Assembly (NCBI GenBank): GCA_016707705.1
Contig: JADJHD010000008.1
Span: 62,001-126,000, forward strand
Origin: Bacteroidales bacterium
GTDB taxonomy: Bacteria > Bacteroidota > Bacteroidia > Bacteroidales > UBA4417
Length of the DNA stretch: 64,000 bases
Direction: 5' to 3'
Shown here: positions 46,217 through 55,308 of the stretch, one piece after another
How the letters are laid out: each line of letters starts with the position of its first letter
Position numbering within the stretch: the stretch's first letter is position 1
Notes under the pieces: model-generated
What the model was told of the DNA's origin: nothing
Seen by the model: the letters and a program-made list of their open reading frames with translations, nothing else
The model's database searches: none
Program-made: the position numbers and the translations under genes

Positions 46217-46245
46217 AGCCCTGACTGCAGTGATGCAGCGGGGCT
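46217..46245 (+). ncRNA. Strong GTGA-tetraloop hairpin, candidate structured RNA element
   Basis: Twelve base pairs (AGCCCTG with CGGGGCT including one G-U pair, and CTGCA with TGCAG), one bulged A and a GTGA (GNRA-type) tetraloop. An adjacent GAGAGC / GCTCTC pair (46214-46219 with 46266-46271) could form a competing stem. It lies upstream of, not within, the likely leader of the 600-residue gene. It is not recognised as a known riboswitch. Confidence 0.35.
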
Positions 46246-46306
46246 TCATTGTTTAACTGACCGGAGCTCTCGGGCAAGAATCTGCCAAAAGCAATCAAAT
46301 TTTGAG

Positions 46307-46314
46307 TATCTTTG
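46307..46314 (+). promoter_or_regulatory. -7 box upstream of the 600-residue gene
   Basis: TATCTTTG is a perfect TAnnTTTG match, giving a leader of about 110 bases before ATG 46432. No good -33 TTG was found at 19-22 bases upstream. Confidence 0.5.
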
Positions 46315-46431
46315 CAATTAGTCACATCAGGAGTAGTAATTGAGGTTTCGCGTAACAAATTCATTGCCTGTCTCTTAAAAGCAACGACCCCAATTAGTAA
46401 AAACTACTCCATTAACTTGTTTCTGAATATT

Positions 46432-48234
46432 ATGTATGCACACTCGTTCCATATCCCTGTAATGGGAATTGGATATACCATAGATACTCCACTCAGGGTT
46501 GGTCATCTGGGCATTTCTTCTGTGATTTCGCTTGTAGATGATATCCTTATTGAGAAAATGAGGGAATTTCACAGTCACAGGATGAACATTCCCTTCAAGG
46601 GGATCTCGTCAAGTATTGAGGATTTCAGGGCTAAACGCATAACAGCCTATCTTGATCTAATGGATAAGGCCCTGAAAAAGAAAGTGGATGAACTGAAAGA
46701 ATCCATCCGAAAGAAGAGTGATGCCTGGGATGCCTATATTGAAATGCTCCCTGAAACTTCAGAACTCAAGCAGAAATGCATAAAATTCTGGAATGAGCAT
46801 TCACTTGCTGATGCAAAAAACTGGCTTCTTGAACATATGCCAGTTGGAAGCATCGATGTGAATATCATGACCAAGCTCGACAGGGAAACCTTTCGCAAGG
46901 GTCAGAAATTACCTGCTGAATTCAATGATGCCCATTCTGCATTACGTGGATTCGCCAACAGCACCGTGAAGTCTGCACTGGTTTTATCAGCAGGAATGAA
47001 TCCCCGGCTATACAGCTATCTTGAAGAATTTGAGGGTTTTTATCCGGATGCATCAGGTCAACTTAACAAGCAAATCATTCTTAAGGTAAGTGATTACCGC
47101 TCAGCACTTATACAGGGTAAATTCCTTGCAAAAAAAGGATTATGGGTTTCTGAATATCGCCTTGAATCGGGTTTGAACTGTGGTGGTCATGCTTTTGCAA
47201 CCCAGGGATTTCTTATGGGTCCCATTCTTGAAGAATTCCGGATTAACAGAAATAACCTCGTTACTGAGACATTTGCTTTATACACTGAAGCGCTAAAGAC
47301 AAAGAACCGAAATCATCCTGACACAGCTCCCGGAGTGAAAATAACCGCTCAGGGTGGTGTGGGTACTGCAGCAGAGCACAATTTTCTGATTGACACCTAT
47401 CAGGTGGACAGCATAGGCTGGGGATCGCCGTTCCTGCTTGTTCCAGAGGCAGTCAGCATTGATGATGCAACTCTGAAGCTACTTTGCGAAGCAGGTGAAA
47501 AAGACCTTTATCTTAGCAATATCTCACCTCTTGGTGTTCCCTTTAATACAGTCAGAGGAAATACCAAGGACAAGGAAAAGAATAAGGAAATTAATGGAGG
47601 CACACCAGGCAGCAACTGCACCAAAAGGTATGCTTCCCTGAACTTCGAATTCACTGAAAAGGCCATTTGCACAGCTTCAAAACAATACCAGAAGCTCAAA
47701 ATTGCCGAACTTGATCAGAAAGAACTGACATTTTCAGCATATCTTGCTGAATATAAATCTATTACTGATAAAAGTTGTATTTGTGTCGGATTGGGCACCT
47801 CAGCGTTGATCGCAAACGAAATGGACACTACTTCCGAAGGTCCCGGTGTTTCTGTTTGTCCGGGCCCAAATCTTGCCTGGTTCGACAGGGAAGCCAGTCT
47901 GAAGGAAATGATTGATCATATCTACGGACGTTTTAACCTTATCCACAAGAAAGGACGGCCTCATATGTTTATAAGTGAGCTGAAGATGTATGTAGATCAT
48001 TTTGAATCACTTGTAAGCCAACTCACCGATCAGTCAGGTCAAAAGCAGATGGAATACCTCAGGGTATACCTTACAAACCTGCGATCAGGAATTGACTACT
48101 ACAAGGAACTGTCAAAAACTTTCCGACACTTCAGCAATCAGGAAATCCGTTCGTTTAATTCAGGCCTTGACCATGAAATTGGCAGGTTGGAAATTATTGA
48201 GAATCGGCTACTTGTCCCTGAACACTCCATGTAA
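46432..48234 (+). CDS. Uncharacterised 600-residue protein, possible TIM-barrel with cysteine motifs
   Basis: The frame opens at 46312, but ATG 46432 (MYAHSFHIPVMGIGYTID) is chosen because the conserved-looking block starts there and a -7 box lies at 46307. There is no signal peptide, so it is cytosolic. Visible features are IPVMGIGYTIDTPLRVG near the start, GISSVISLVDDILIEKMREF, a GLNCGGHAFATQG block (about 283), a glycine-rich barrel-like strand ITAQGGVGTAAEHNF (about 340), and cysteines in GSNC, EKAIC, KSCICVG and VCPGPN. The first part resembles FMN/NAD-type TIM-barrels such as glutamate synthase or nitronate monooxygenase, and the cysteines could hold an Fe-S cluster. I do not recognise a defined family and give no function. 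It stands alone. Confidence 0.7.
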   Translation: MYAHSFHIPVMGIGYTIDTPLRVGHLGISSVISLVDDILIEKMREFHSHRMNIPFKGISSSIEDFRAKRITAYLDLMDKALKKKVDELKESIRKKSDAWDAYIEMLPETSELKQKCIKFWNEHSLADAKNWLLEHMPVGSIDVNIMTKLDRETFRKGQKLPAEFNDAHSALRGFANSTVKSALVLSAGMNPRLYSYLEEFEGFYPDASGQLNKQIILKVSDYRSALIQGKFLAKKGLWVSEYRLESGLNCGGHAFATQGFLMGPILEEFRINRNNLVTETFALYTEALKTKNRNHPDTAPGVKITAQGGVGTAAEHNFLIDTYQVDSIGWGSPFLLVPEAVSIDDATLKLLCEAGEKDLYLSNISPLGVPFNTVRGNTKDKEKNKEINGGTPGSNCTKRYASLNFEFTEKAICTASKQYQKLKIAELDQKELTFSAYLAEYKSITDKSCICVGLGTSALIANEMDTTSEGPGVSVCPGPNLAWFDREASLKEMIDHIYGRFNLIHKKGRPHMFISELKMYVDHFESLVSQLTDQSGQKQMEYLRVYLTNLRSGIDYYKELSKTFRHFSNQEIRSFNSGLDHEIGRLEIIENRLLVPEHSM

Positions 48235-48308
48235 ATAATCTCTGGAGCAGGATTTTCAAAGAATGAAAGTTTAAAACCTCCTTTTCTGGCTTGAAGTTTG
48301 ATAAGAAA

Positions 48309-48326
48309 TCTGGAGATTTTTCCAGA
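48309..48326 (+). terminator. Short hairpin after the 600-residue gene
   Basis: TCTGGA / TCCAGA stem with loop GATTTT, with no T-run. Weak terminator at best. Confidence 0.3.
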
Positions 48327-48385
48327 GCATCTGGAAGTTTTATCTATTTTAGTTGAAAAATAGCACAAACTTTTTATAAGCTTTT

Positions 48386-49561
48386 ATGCGTCAGATTGTT
48401 ACCACTCTGATTCTTCTGATCTTCTTCAGTCTTGCCGGCAGGTCTCAGGAAACCTCGGCCCGAATGATTCTTTCTGATTCGCTGGGTTATTGTGAAGATA
48501 TCCAATATGCTGCCATGCAGTTGATTCCCCTTTATTACCAGGACGGAAACATGGATACTGCCAATCGCCTGTTAAGCTATTGGGAGAGGCATTGTGGCAG
48601 GGATGAAACAATCTATCGCACAAAAGTATTATGGGCCATTGATAACGGAAAATTCACTGATTCATTGATCTCAAGTGAAACCATAGGATTTCTCGACACC
48701 TATCAAAGGCTTTATGGTGATACTATTGGAGAGTCAATTTCAGATTACTATTATTACACCCCGGATTTCGGCTTGCTAAAATGGTACCAGTCCTTTACTG
48801 ATAGCATTGCTTTAAGGGCTTCAGGCTATTCTGATCTTTCAGCAGAGGAAAAGTTCTTTGTTCAATTTTACCTGCATCCTACTGACAGCAACTATTCAGA
48901 GCTCGAAAGCGCCAAACTGAAAAATTCAAAACTCACTGAATTATATAAGTATCCCGTTAGCGGCATTACTTCCACATGGATTACTCAATATTCAATTCAG
49001 GGAGGTGCCTGGATTCCTGATGACAAGCTGGCAATTCTTGGAAATCATCCGTCTTTAGGACTGGTTGCCGGGATTACAAACAACAAAATGTCGGTGAACC
49101 TTGATTTTGCACTTCGGGTTGGGAAATCGGCAAATGAATACAAGACAGTGTATATGGATTCAATGTACAATACTACCAACTTCACAGGTGTTCATATTGG
49201 ACTGGAAGTTGGAAGAAAAGTATTGAACTGGCATCGTCACGAACTGACGCTTTTTGGTGGACCTGCTTTTGAAATGATTGAGGTACTTTCACTTGATGAC
49301 AGTACAGACGAAGCATCCGGGACAGAAACCAGTTCAGTCCGTTCACCTTCACTCCAACTGGGAGCAAGCTACAGGCTTTTCCTGAACAAGGCTCGTTTTA
49401 TTGGAATCGGTGGCAGGTATCATCTTTTAAACTTCAAGAATACCGGTGGAACCAATCTGAGAGGCAATGCATTTTCATTTACCGTTGAATATGGCTTCGG
49501 GAACAATCATTGGCTTAATAACCGAAATAATTACCTTAACGAAAGGCTTCCCAAGAATTGA
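48386..49561 (+). CDS. Secreted protein, probable outer membrane beta-barrel
   Basis: The 391-residue product has a signal peptide (residues 1-20, to GRSQ). A helical N-terminal part (about 25-190) has Tyr/Leu-rich stretches, and a C-terminal part (about 200-390) has alternating hydrophobic strands (MSVNLDFALRVG, FTGVHIGLEVGRKVLNW, HELTLFGGPAFEMIE, FIGIGGRYHLL, GNAFSFTVEYGFG). The ending in aromatic strands is typical of outer membrane barrels. No family recognised. Function unknown. Confidence 0.6.
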   Translation: MRQIVTTLILLIFFSLAGRSQETSARMILSDSLGYCEDIQYAAMQLIPLYYQDGNMDTANRLLSYWERHCGRDETIYRTKVLWAIDNGKFTDSLISSETIGFLDTYQRLYGDTIGESISDYYYYTPDFGLLKWYQSFTDSIALRASGYSDLSAEEKFFVQFYLHPTDSNYSELESAKLKNSKLTELYKYPVSGITSTWITQYSIQGGAWIPDDKLAILGNHPSLGLVAGITNNKMSVNLDFALRVGKSANEYKTVYMDSMYNTTNFTGVHIGLEVGRKVLNWHRHELTLFGGPAFEMIEVLSLDDSTDEASGTETSSVRSPSLQLGASYRLFLNKARFIGIGGRYHLLNFKNTGGTNLRGNAFSFTVEYGFGNNHWLNNRNNYLNERLPKN

Positions 49562-49695
49562 TTCCATAATTGATTGCTGGGGATCATACCTGACAAATCA
49601 TACGAGAACAATCCTCTAATTTTCTTGTTTTAACCTTCCTGAATCCTTTTTCAAAGCTTTTGAATGAGTTGTCCGCGGTTATGCACAATCTTCAA

Positions 49696-49703
49696 TACTT
49701 TTG
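49696..49703 (+). promoter_or_regulatory. -7 box of the lplA promoter
   Basis: TACTTTTG matches TAnnTTTG. A TTG at 49669-49671 is 24 bases upstream, slightly long for a -33 element. The leader to ATG 49864 would be about 150 bases and contain the hairpin. Confidence 0.45.
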
Positions 49704-49781
49704 CTCTGAAAAGTTCTTTCATTTAAGACATAGCGCTTTCAACAGAATGTTGTTCAATCGCATTACCTGTCAAATGAAGGA

Positions 49782-49801
49782 CCCCGCCGCAAGCAGCGGG
49801 G
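49782..49801 (+). repeat. GC-rich REP-like hairpin in the lplA leader
   Basis: CCCCGC / GCGGGG stem with an 8-base loop CGCAAGCA, in otherwise AT-rich surroundings. It looks like a dispersed REP-type element or a leader hairpin. Confidence 0.4.
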
Positions 49802-49863
49802 AATTGAACCCATAAAGAGATTAAAACACTATCGCTAAACCTCAATACCTATTATTCATTACC

Positions 49864-50847
49864 ATGCTAATTATTAAGAGACATCACACTGATCCTTACT
49901 TTAACCTTGCCACCGAAGAATATGTCCTGAAGAACTTCACAGAAGACAGCTTTATGCTTTGGAGGAATGAGCCTTCAATTATAGTTGGGAAGCATCAGAA
50001 TACCCTTGCAGAAATCAATACTGATTTCGTCAATGAGAACAAAATCAAGGTAGTAAGAAGATTATCCGGAGGTGGTGCTGTTTTTCATGATCTGGGAAAC
50101 ATCAACTTTACCTTCATCAGTCAGGGTGAACCCGGTGCACTTGTTGATTTCAGGAGATTTACCCTGCCCATTATTGAAGTGATGGGGAAACTGGGCATTG
50201 AAGCAAAGTTTGAGGGCAGGAATGATCTTACGATAGATGGAAGAAAGTTCTCCGGCAATGCTGAGCATGTATTCAGAAATCGTGTGCTTCACCATGGAAC
50301 CTTGCTTTTCTCGGCTGTAATGGCTGACCTCAGCGGAGCGCTTAAAGTTGATCCTGGCAAGTTTACCGATAAGGCTGTAAAGTCAGTCAGGAGCCGCGTA
50401 ACCAATATCAGCGAGCATCTTAAGGAGCCCATGGAGATTGAGGCTTTTATGAACCTAATCAATGAGCATGTGCATGAAATGTATCCTGATGCTGCGGTTA
50501 TTGAACTTTCCGGGCAGGATCATGAGAACATTGCCCGTCTTGTAAAGGAGAAATATGAAACCTGGGACTGGAACTACGGCTACTCCCCTGCCTATGACTT
50601 CAGGAAAATGGTTAAAACTGCAAACAGCGGACAAATAGAGATGAATATCCAGGCTGAGGCCGGAGTCATCAAAGCTGCCAAAATTTTCGGAGACTATTTC
50701 AGTGTAAAGGAAACCTCAGAACTTGAGGCTGCGCTTTCAGGTATTCCCCATACCAGGGAAGCAATTCAAAAACTGGCATCTGAAATTCAGATCGGTGAGT
50801 ATTTCGCACATATCACCGAGGATGAATTCATCACCCTTTTCTTCTGA
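49864..50847 (+). CDS. lplA: Lipoate-protein ligase A
   Basis: The 327-residue product activates free lipoate with ATP and attaches it to lipoyl domains of 2-oxoacid dehydrogenases and the glycine cleavage H protein. The catalytic domain (1-245) has the motifs MLWRNEPSIIVGKHQN, VVRRLSGGGAVFHDLGNINFTF, RNDLTIDGRKFSGNAE, and GTLLFS. A C-terminal accessory domain (about 250-327) is present, as in full-length LplA. Cytosolic. Convergent with the CBM9-like gene across a two-way terminator. Confidence 0.94.
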   Translation: MLIIKRHHTDPYFNLATEEYVLKNFTEDSFMLWRNEPSIIVGKHQNTLAEINTDFVNENKIKVVRRLSGGGAVFHDLGNINFTFISQGEPGALVDFRRFTLPIIEVMGKLGIEAKFEGRNDLTIDGRKFSGNAEHVFRNRVLHHGTLLFSAVMADLSGALKVDPGKFTDKAVKSVRSRVTNISEHLKEPMEIEAFMNLINEHVHEMYPDAAVIELSGQDHENIARLVKEKYETWDWNYGYSPAYDFRKMVKTANSGQIEMNIQAEAGVIKAAKIFGDYFSVKETSELEAALSGIPHTREAIQKLASEIQIGEYFAHITEDEFITLFF

Positions 50848-50860
50848 TAAGTAAAACCTT

Positions 50861-50888
50861 TGGGATTTCTGAAATTCAGAAGATCCCA
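50861..50888. terminator. Bidirectional hairpin between lplA and the CBM9-like gene
   Basis: TGGGAT + TTCTGA pairs with TCAGAA + ATCCCA (one bulged G), loop AAT, between two convergent genes and 13 bases after the lplA stop. Confidence 0.6.
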
Positions 50889-50891
50889 GAT

Positions 50892-52004
50892 TTATTTACC
50901 TGCACTTTTTGTTGACCAAAGCAGTCCATCTTGCCTTATATGCCAGGTCAAACCTGCTTTTACAGAAGGCAGTGCAGCCTCATAACCTGAAGGGGTAAGC
51001 ACTATTTCCGGACGTACATCAGCATCTCCAACGGTAATAGTTTTAAGTCCAAGATCTTCAAGCTTGTCAGAAAACTTACCTTTTTTTACATTGAAGGCTG
51101 ATTGCCTGTAGTAGATTTTCCGAAGTCCCCATTTCACTTCCTGGTCAGGATCTACAACATAGACATCCTTTGTTGTACCAACTTCCTTTTCAGAGAATTG
51201 CAGGTAACCCCAGGTTTCCGGCTGATGCATCGCTATTACTCCCTGCGGTGACCAAACCCAATTATCTTCAGGAAGTGGCTTTTCAACACCATTTACCAGA
51301 TGAGTCCTTTTCACATACTTCCCATCCTTAATGTCGACAGTCCACTCCACCCTTGAAAAATCAATCCGGTACTGCTCTCCCTGAACCGGATTCTTTCCGG
51401 TAGCACTTAACTCAACCAAGGCATCAAGTGGAAAAGCAATTTCAATACTCCAGCCCTTATCGGTATCCGAAGGGTCATTCATTGTTCCATCGACATGCAC
51501 ACCTGATTTGATTCCATTATAACTCCAGTTGTCAATGGCAACATTATGAATAAGGTCATCCCTGTATGGTTTAAGCAGCAATAAATCCCATTGCGTATTT
51601 AGCGCATTCATCTCATACTCGGTATAGTTGTGTGTATCACCATCCGGATCAATAAACACTTCAAAATCAGGGTCATAAAATATTACTGACTCTCTTTCAG
51701 TTAATGTTGCCCACACATGAGGTTCTTCCAGATAAGCGGCTAAATATAAATACTTGTCATCCCACAGCATTTTAACCCTTGTCTTCAATCGGGGATTTGG
51801 TTTCAAAACACCTTCAATATCACCAAAATATTCTGTCCATTCTGCCTTTTGCCATGCGGGTTCATTCATGAGTCCGTCAATAGTGAGCTGCTCACCTGCC
51901 CTGTAGCAGAGGTAATGCCTGGGTGCAAATGGAATACCCGGTTCCTGGGCTAAAATCATCATTGGCAGAATCAGAAGAAGAAATGTGCGGAATACAGTTT
52001 TCAT
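50892..52004 (-). CDS. Secreted CBM9-like carbohydrate-binding protein
   Basis: The 370-residue product has a signal peptide (to LAQ, 20) and a family 9-type carbohydrate-binding fold: LTIDGLMNEPAWQKAEWTEYF (about 40), VKMLWDDKYLYLAAYLEEPHV, and DPDFEVFIDPDGDTHNYTEYEMNALNTQWDLLL. The rest (about 210-370) has Trp/Tyr-rich strands with no known catalytic site. These proteins are common in Bacteroidota glycan loci; ligand unknown. Divergent from GH92, 300 bases away, so perhaps co-regulated with it. Confidence 0.82.
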   Translation of the reverse strand: MKTVFRTFLLLILPMMILAQEPGIPFAPRHYLCYRAGEQLTIDGLMNEPAWQKAEWTEYFGDIEGVLKPNPRLKTRVKMLWDDKYLYLAAYLEEPHVWATLTERESVIFYDPDFEVFIDPDGDTHNYTEYEMNALNTQWDLLLLKPYRDDLIHNVAIDNWSYNGIKSGVHVDGTMNDPSDTDKGWSIEIAFPLDALVELSATGKNPVQGEQYRIDFSRVEWTVDIKDGKYVKRTHLVNGVEKPLPEDNWVWSPQGVIAMHQPETWGYLQFSEKEVGTTKDVYVVDPDQEVKWGLRKIYYRQSAFNVKKGKFSDKLEDLGLKTITVGDADVRPEIVLTPSGYEAALPSVKAGLTWHIRQDGLLWSTKSAGK

Positions 52005-52304
52005 GGTGTGGATTTCTGAATATTAATTCGATATAATCTCGCTTTTCAGTAGAATTGGCAACTAATGAGTACCTTTATAAAGAGTCAGGAAACAGATAAT
52101 TCTTCATTTTCCAATTCAGCCGGAATCGCTAACTCTCTTTATTTCAACAGTAAATATCTGTTTCTTTTGTTGAATTTGATACAAAGAAACAAAATTATAA
52201 AGATGAGTCCGATACTTAATAAAGAAATTTAAAAAGTTCTTACTTTTACCATTCTATTCCATGAAAATCAGGAGTACAAACAATATTTAAATCCTTCTCA
52301 AAAC
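52005..52304. promoter_or_regulatory. Divergent intergenic region with inverted repeat, CBM9-like / GH92
   Basis: The 300 AT-rich bases contain an inverted repeat GTTTCTTT (52160-52167) with AAAGAAAC (52183-52190). There is a possible minus-strand -7 box TAATTTTG (52197-52190) and a near-consensus plus-strand box TACTTTTA (52241-52248). It is a candidate shared operator; no gene is present. Confidence 0.45.
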
Positions 52305-55238
52305 ATGAAGTTAAAAGCTTTATTACCAGCAATCTGCATTATTGCCTGTAGTCTTACCGTTTCATCATTTGCACAAAAGAGTTTAACCTCCTGGGTGAAT
52401 CCTTTTGTCGGCACCGGTGCCCACGGTCATACCTACCCTGGTGCAACCGTTCCCTTCGGAATGGTTCAGCTTAGTCCCGATACCCGTTTGGAAGGTTGGG
52501 ATGGCTGCAGCGGATACCATTATGATGATGAATTCCTTTATGGATTCAGTCACACGCATCTTAATGGAACAGGATGTGCTGATCTCTGCGATATACTTTT
52601 CATGCCTACCACCGGTGAAACAAGGTGGAATAATGGCTCCGACGGACAAGCAGGATATCGCTCGCAATTCAAGCATTCTTCCGAGAAAGCCTCACCCGGT
52701 TATTATAAGGTAGTCCTTGATGATTATAATGTAACTGCAGAACTCACAGCCACAACAAGGGTTGGATTTCACCAATATACATTCCCGGCTTCAGATCAGT
52801 CAAACATCCTTGTTGACCTTTTTCACAGGGATGAAGTTCTGGAATCATCACTTCATATCATCAGCGACACCCAGATTGAAGGACTTCGCCGTTCACGCTC
52901 ATGGGCAGAAGATCAGTATGTATATTTTGTTGCAGAATTCTCAAAGCCTTTTGAATCATATGATGTTGCCGTTGACAATATCACCCGTGCCAACATCAAG
53001 GCCATTGATAAAAAGAAGAACCTCAAAGCCAGTTTCCATTTTAAAACAACAGCCAACGAAAAGATTTTGGTTAAAGTTGGAATCTCCTCAGTAAGTTATG
53101 AAGGAGCAAGAAAGAATTTGAAGCAGGAAATTCCGGGCTGGGATTTCAATGCAGTCCGCGAAGCTGCTGATGCCACATGGAATAAAGCCCTTGCAAAAAT
53201 AGAAGTAGATGGTGGAACTGACCTTCAGAAGGCTGTGTTCTACACTTCCCTTTATCACACCATGGTTCAGCCAAATACCTACAATGATGTAGATGGCAAC
53301 TACAGGGGTATGGATAAGAAAATTCATAAGGCTGAAGGATTTACCATGTACACAACCTTCTCTCTTTGGGATACTTACAGGGCATACCATCCGCTTATGA
53401 CCATTATTGATCAGACAAGGACTCTCGATTACATCAAGACATTCCTTGCCATGTATGATCAGAGTGGATTGCTGCCTGTTTGGGAACTTCATGCAAATGA
53501 AACCAACTGTATGATCGGATACCATAGTGTCCCTGTTATTGTAGATGCTTTCGTCAAGGGAATCAAGGGTTTTGATCAGGAGAAGGCTCTTCAGGCTATG
53601 AAAGCCAGTGCCACCCGCGACAATGTTGGCCTCAGGGCTGTGGATCAGCTTGGTTATATTCCTTCGGACAGGGAAGCAGAATCAGCTTCCAGGACTCTGG
53701 AATATGCATACGATGACTGGTGTATTTCACAGTTTGCAAAAGCCATTGGCAAAAATGATGATTACCTCACCTTTAATCGCAGGGGACAGAATTTCAAGAA
53801 CCTCTTTGATCCCTCAAGTGGAAACATGAGAGCCAGAATCAACGGCGGATGGTACTCCCCGTTTGACCCGACTGAAGTTAACTACAATTATACCGAAGCC
53901 AATTCCTGGCAATACAGTTTCTCTGCAACTCAGGATATGACAGGCTTTATAGCCTTGCATGGCGGCAAGGAAAATTTTGCCAAAAAGCTTGATGAACTCT
54001 TCAATGCTTCAACAAAAACCACCGGCCGTGAGCAAAGTGATATCACCGGACTTATCGGACAATATGCACAGGGTAATGAACCCAGCCATCATATAACCTA
54101 TCTCTATCCATTCGCCGGACAGCCATGGAAAACACAGGCTCTTGTTCATCGCATCCTGAATGATTTCTATAATGATAAAGCCGATGGCTCAATTGGAAAT
54201 GAGGATTGCGGACAGATGTCAGCATGGGCAGTCATGAGCGCCATGGGTATTTATGCGGTGAATCCCGGAAGTGATTTCTACGTGATTGGAACACCCTGGT
54301 TTGACAAGGTTACTATTCATCAGGAAAATGGCAAAGACTTCGTGATCTCAGCCTCCAACCGCAGTGTTGACAATTATTACATCCAGTCGGCAAGCCTTAA
54401 TGGCAAGAAATATGGCGCCAGTTTCCTGAACCACAAGGAACTGAGCAAAGGCGGGGAACTACATTTTGAAATGGGTGCGCAGCCTAATGAAAAATGGGGA
54501 ACCGGCAAGAAAAATGAACCAGTAACCAGTATCAGCGATCATGTCATCGTCCCTGTACCTTACCTTAACGATGCAACCAAGGTTTTCAGTGATACAAAGG
54601 AAATCTCAATTACAGCCGTTGAGGGAGCCAAAATATACGTTCTTGATGGTAAAAATCCTGTTCTCTATACAGGCCCTATACAGATCAAGGAAACCGGTAA
54701 AATCCGTTTCTATGCTGAGCTCAAGGGTGTTGCCTCACAATGGGTATCCGCCGAATTTATTAAGGTAAAGAATGACAAGGATGCAACATTAGCCTTCCCT
54801 CCTGCAAGACAGTATTCAGGAAACGGAGCTTCAACCTTGGTTGACGGACTTAACGGAACTACCGATTACAGAGTAGGCGGATGGCTAGGATTCGAGAAAG
54901 TTAACCTCGAGTCGGTGCTTGATTTGAGAAGCGTAAAGAAAGTGTCAAAATTCTCAACCGGCTTCCTGCAGGATGAAAATTCGTGGATTTTCATGCCACT
55001 GCAGGTAGAATACCTGGTATCAAATGATGGCGTGAACTATACTTCAGTTGGTGTGGTTAAAAACACTATTCCCATTGATCAGAAAGGCTCCATCACCAAT
55101 ATTCTATCCATGACCATTGCTCCCGTTGATGCACGCTATGTGAAGGTTATCGCAACAAACATGGGAACCTGTCCCGAAGGACATAAAGGCTTCCCAAATG
55201 CCTCCTGGATTTTCAGTGACGAGATCAGCGTTGAATAG
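52305..55238 (+). CDS. GH92 alpha-mannosidase with C-terminal CHB_HEX_C-like and F5/8C modules
   Basis: The 977-residue secreted enzyme (signal to SFAQ, 24) begins NPFVGTGAHGHTYPGATVPFG, diagnostic for GH92. Calcium-dependent GH92 exo-alpha-mannosidases trim N-glycans or mannans. The catalytic acid is Glu592 in GNEPSHH, and Asp634 lies in GNEDCGQMSAW. A C-terminal module (about 765-825, YVLDGKNPVLYTGPI) resembles CHB_HEX_C. A discoidin-like domain (about 835-977) ends SWIFSDEISVE, as in GH89 at 10845. Gap of 70 bases to the transglutaminase-like gene. Confidence 0.95.
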   Translation: MKLKALLPAICIIACSLTVSSFAQKSLTSWVNPFVGTGAHGHTYPGATVPFGMVQLSPDTRLEGWDGCSGYHYDDEFLYGFSHTHLNGTGCADLCDILFMPTTGETRWNNGSDGQAGYRSQFKHSSEKASPGYYKVVLDDYNVTAELTATTRVGFHQYTFPASDQSNILVDLFHRDEVLESSLHIISDTQIEGLRRSRSWAEDQYVYFVAEFSKPFESYDVAVDNITRANIKAIDKKKNLKASFHFKTTANEKILVKVGISSVSYEGARKNLKQEIPGWDFNAVREAADATWNKALAKIEVDGGTDLQKAVFYTSLYHTMVQPNTYNDVDGNYRGMDKKIHKAEGFTMYTTFSLWDTYRAYHPLMTIIDQTRTLDYIKTFLAMYDQSGLLPVWELHANETNCMIGYHSVPVIVDAFVKGIKGFDQEKALQAMKASATRDNVGLRAVDQLGYIPSDREAESASRTLEYAYDDWCISQFAKAIGKNDDYLTFNRRGQNFKNLFDPSSGNMRARINGGWYSPFDPTEVNYNYTEANSWQYSFSATQDMTGFIALHGGKENFAKKLDELFNASTKTTGREQSDITGLIGQYAQGNEPSHHITYLYPFAGQPWKTQALVHRILNDFYNDKADGSIGNEDCGQMSAWAVMSAMGIYAVNPGSDFYVIGTPWFDKVTIHQENGKDFVISASNRSVDNYYIQSASLNGKKYGASFLNHKELSKGGELHFEMGAQPNEKWGTGKKNEPVTSISDHVIVPVPYLNDATKVFSDTKEISITAVEGAKIYVLDGKNPVLYTGPIQIKETGKIRFYAELKGVASQWVSAEFIKVKNDKDATLAFPPARQYSGNGASTLVDGLNGTTDYRVGGWLGFEKVNLESVLDLRSVKKVSKFSTGFLQDENSWIFMPLQVEYLVSNDGVNYTSVGVVKNTIPIDQKGSITNILSMTIAPVDARYVKVIATNMGTCPEGHKGFPNASWIFSDEISVE

Positions 55239-55308
55239 CAAAATTCACCCCCTTTAAAGCTGAAATGAAATCCTGAGTACAGTGAATAATTGAAATAAAA
55301 CAAGCATT

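Larger units (their letters stand above)
45889..46431. other. Long intergenic region with a stable RNA-like hairpin
   Basis: No convincing gene is present in this 540-base stretch. It holds the hairpin described at 46217-46245 and a -7 box at 46307-46314. Its size and GC-rich blocks (46205-46285) are unlike the AT-rich spacers elsewhere, so an uncatalogued small RNA is possible. Confidence 0.5.
49562..49863. other. Intergenic region upstream of lplA
   Basis: This 302-base spacer contains a -7 box (TACTTTTG, 49696-49703) and the GC-rich hairpin at 49782-49801. No gene seen. Confidence 0.6.
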
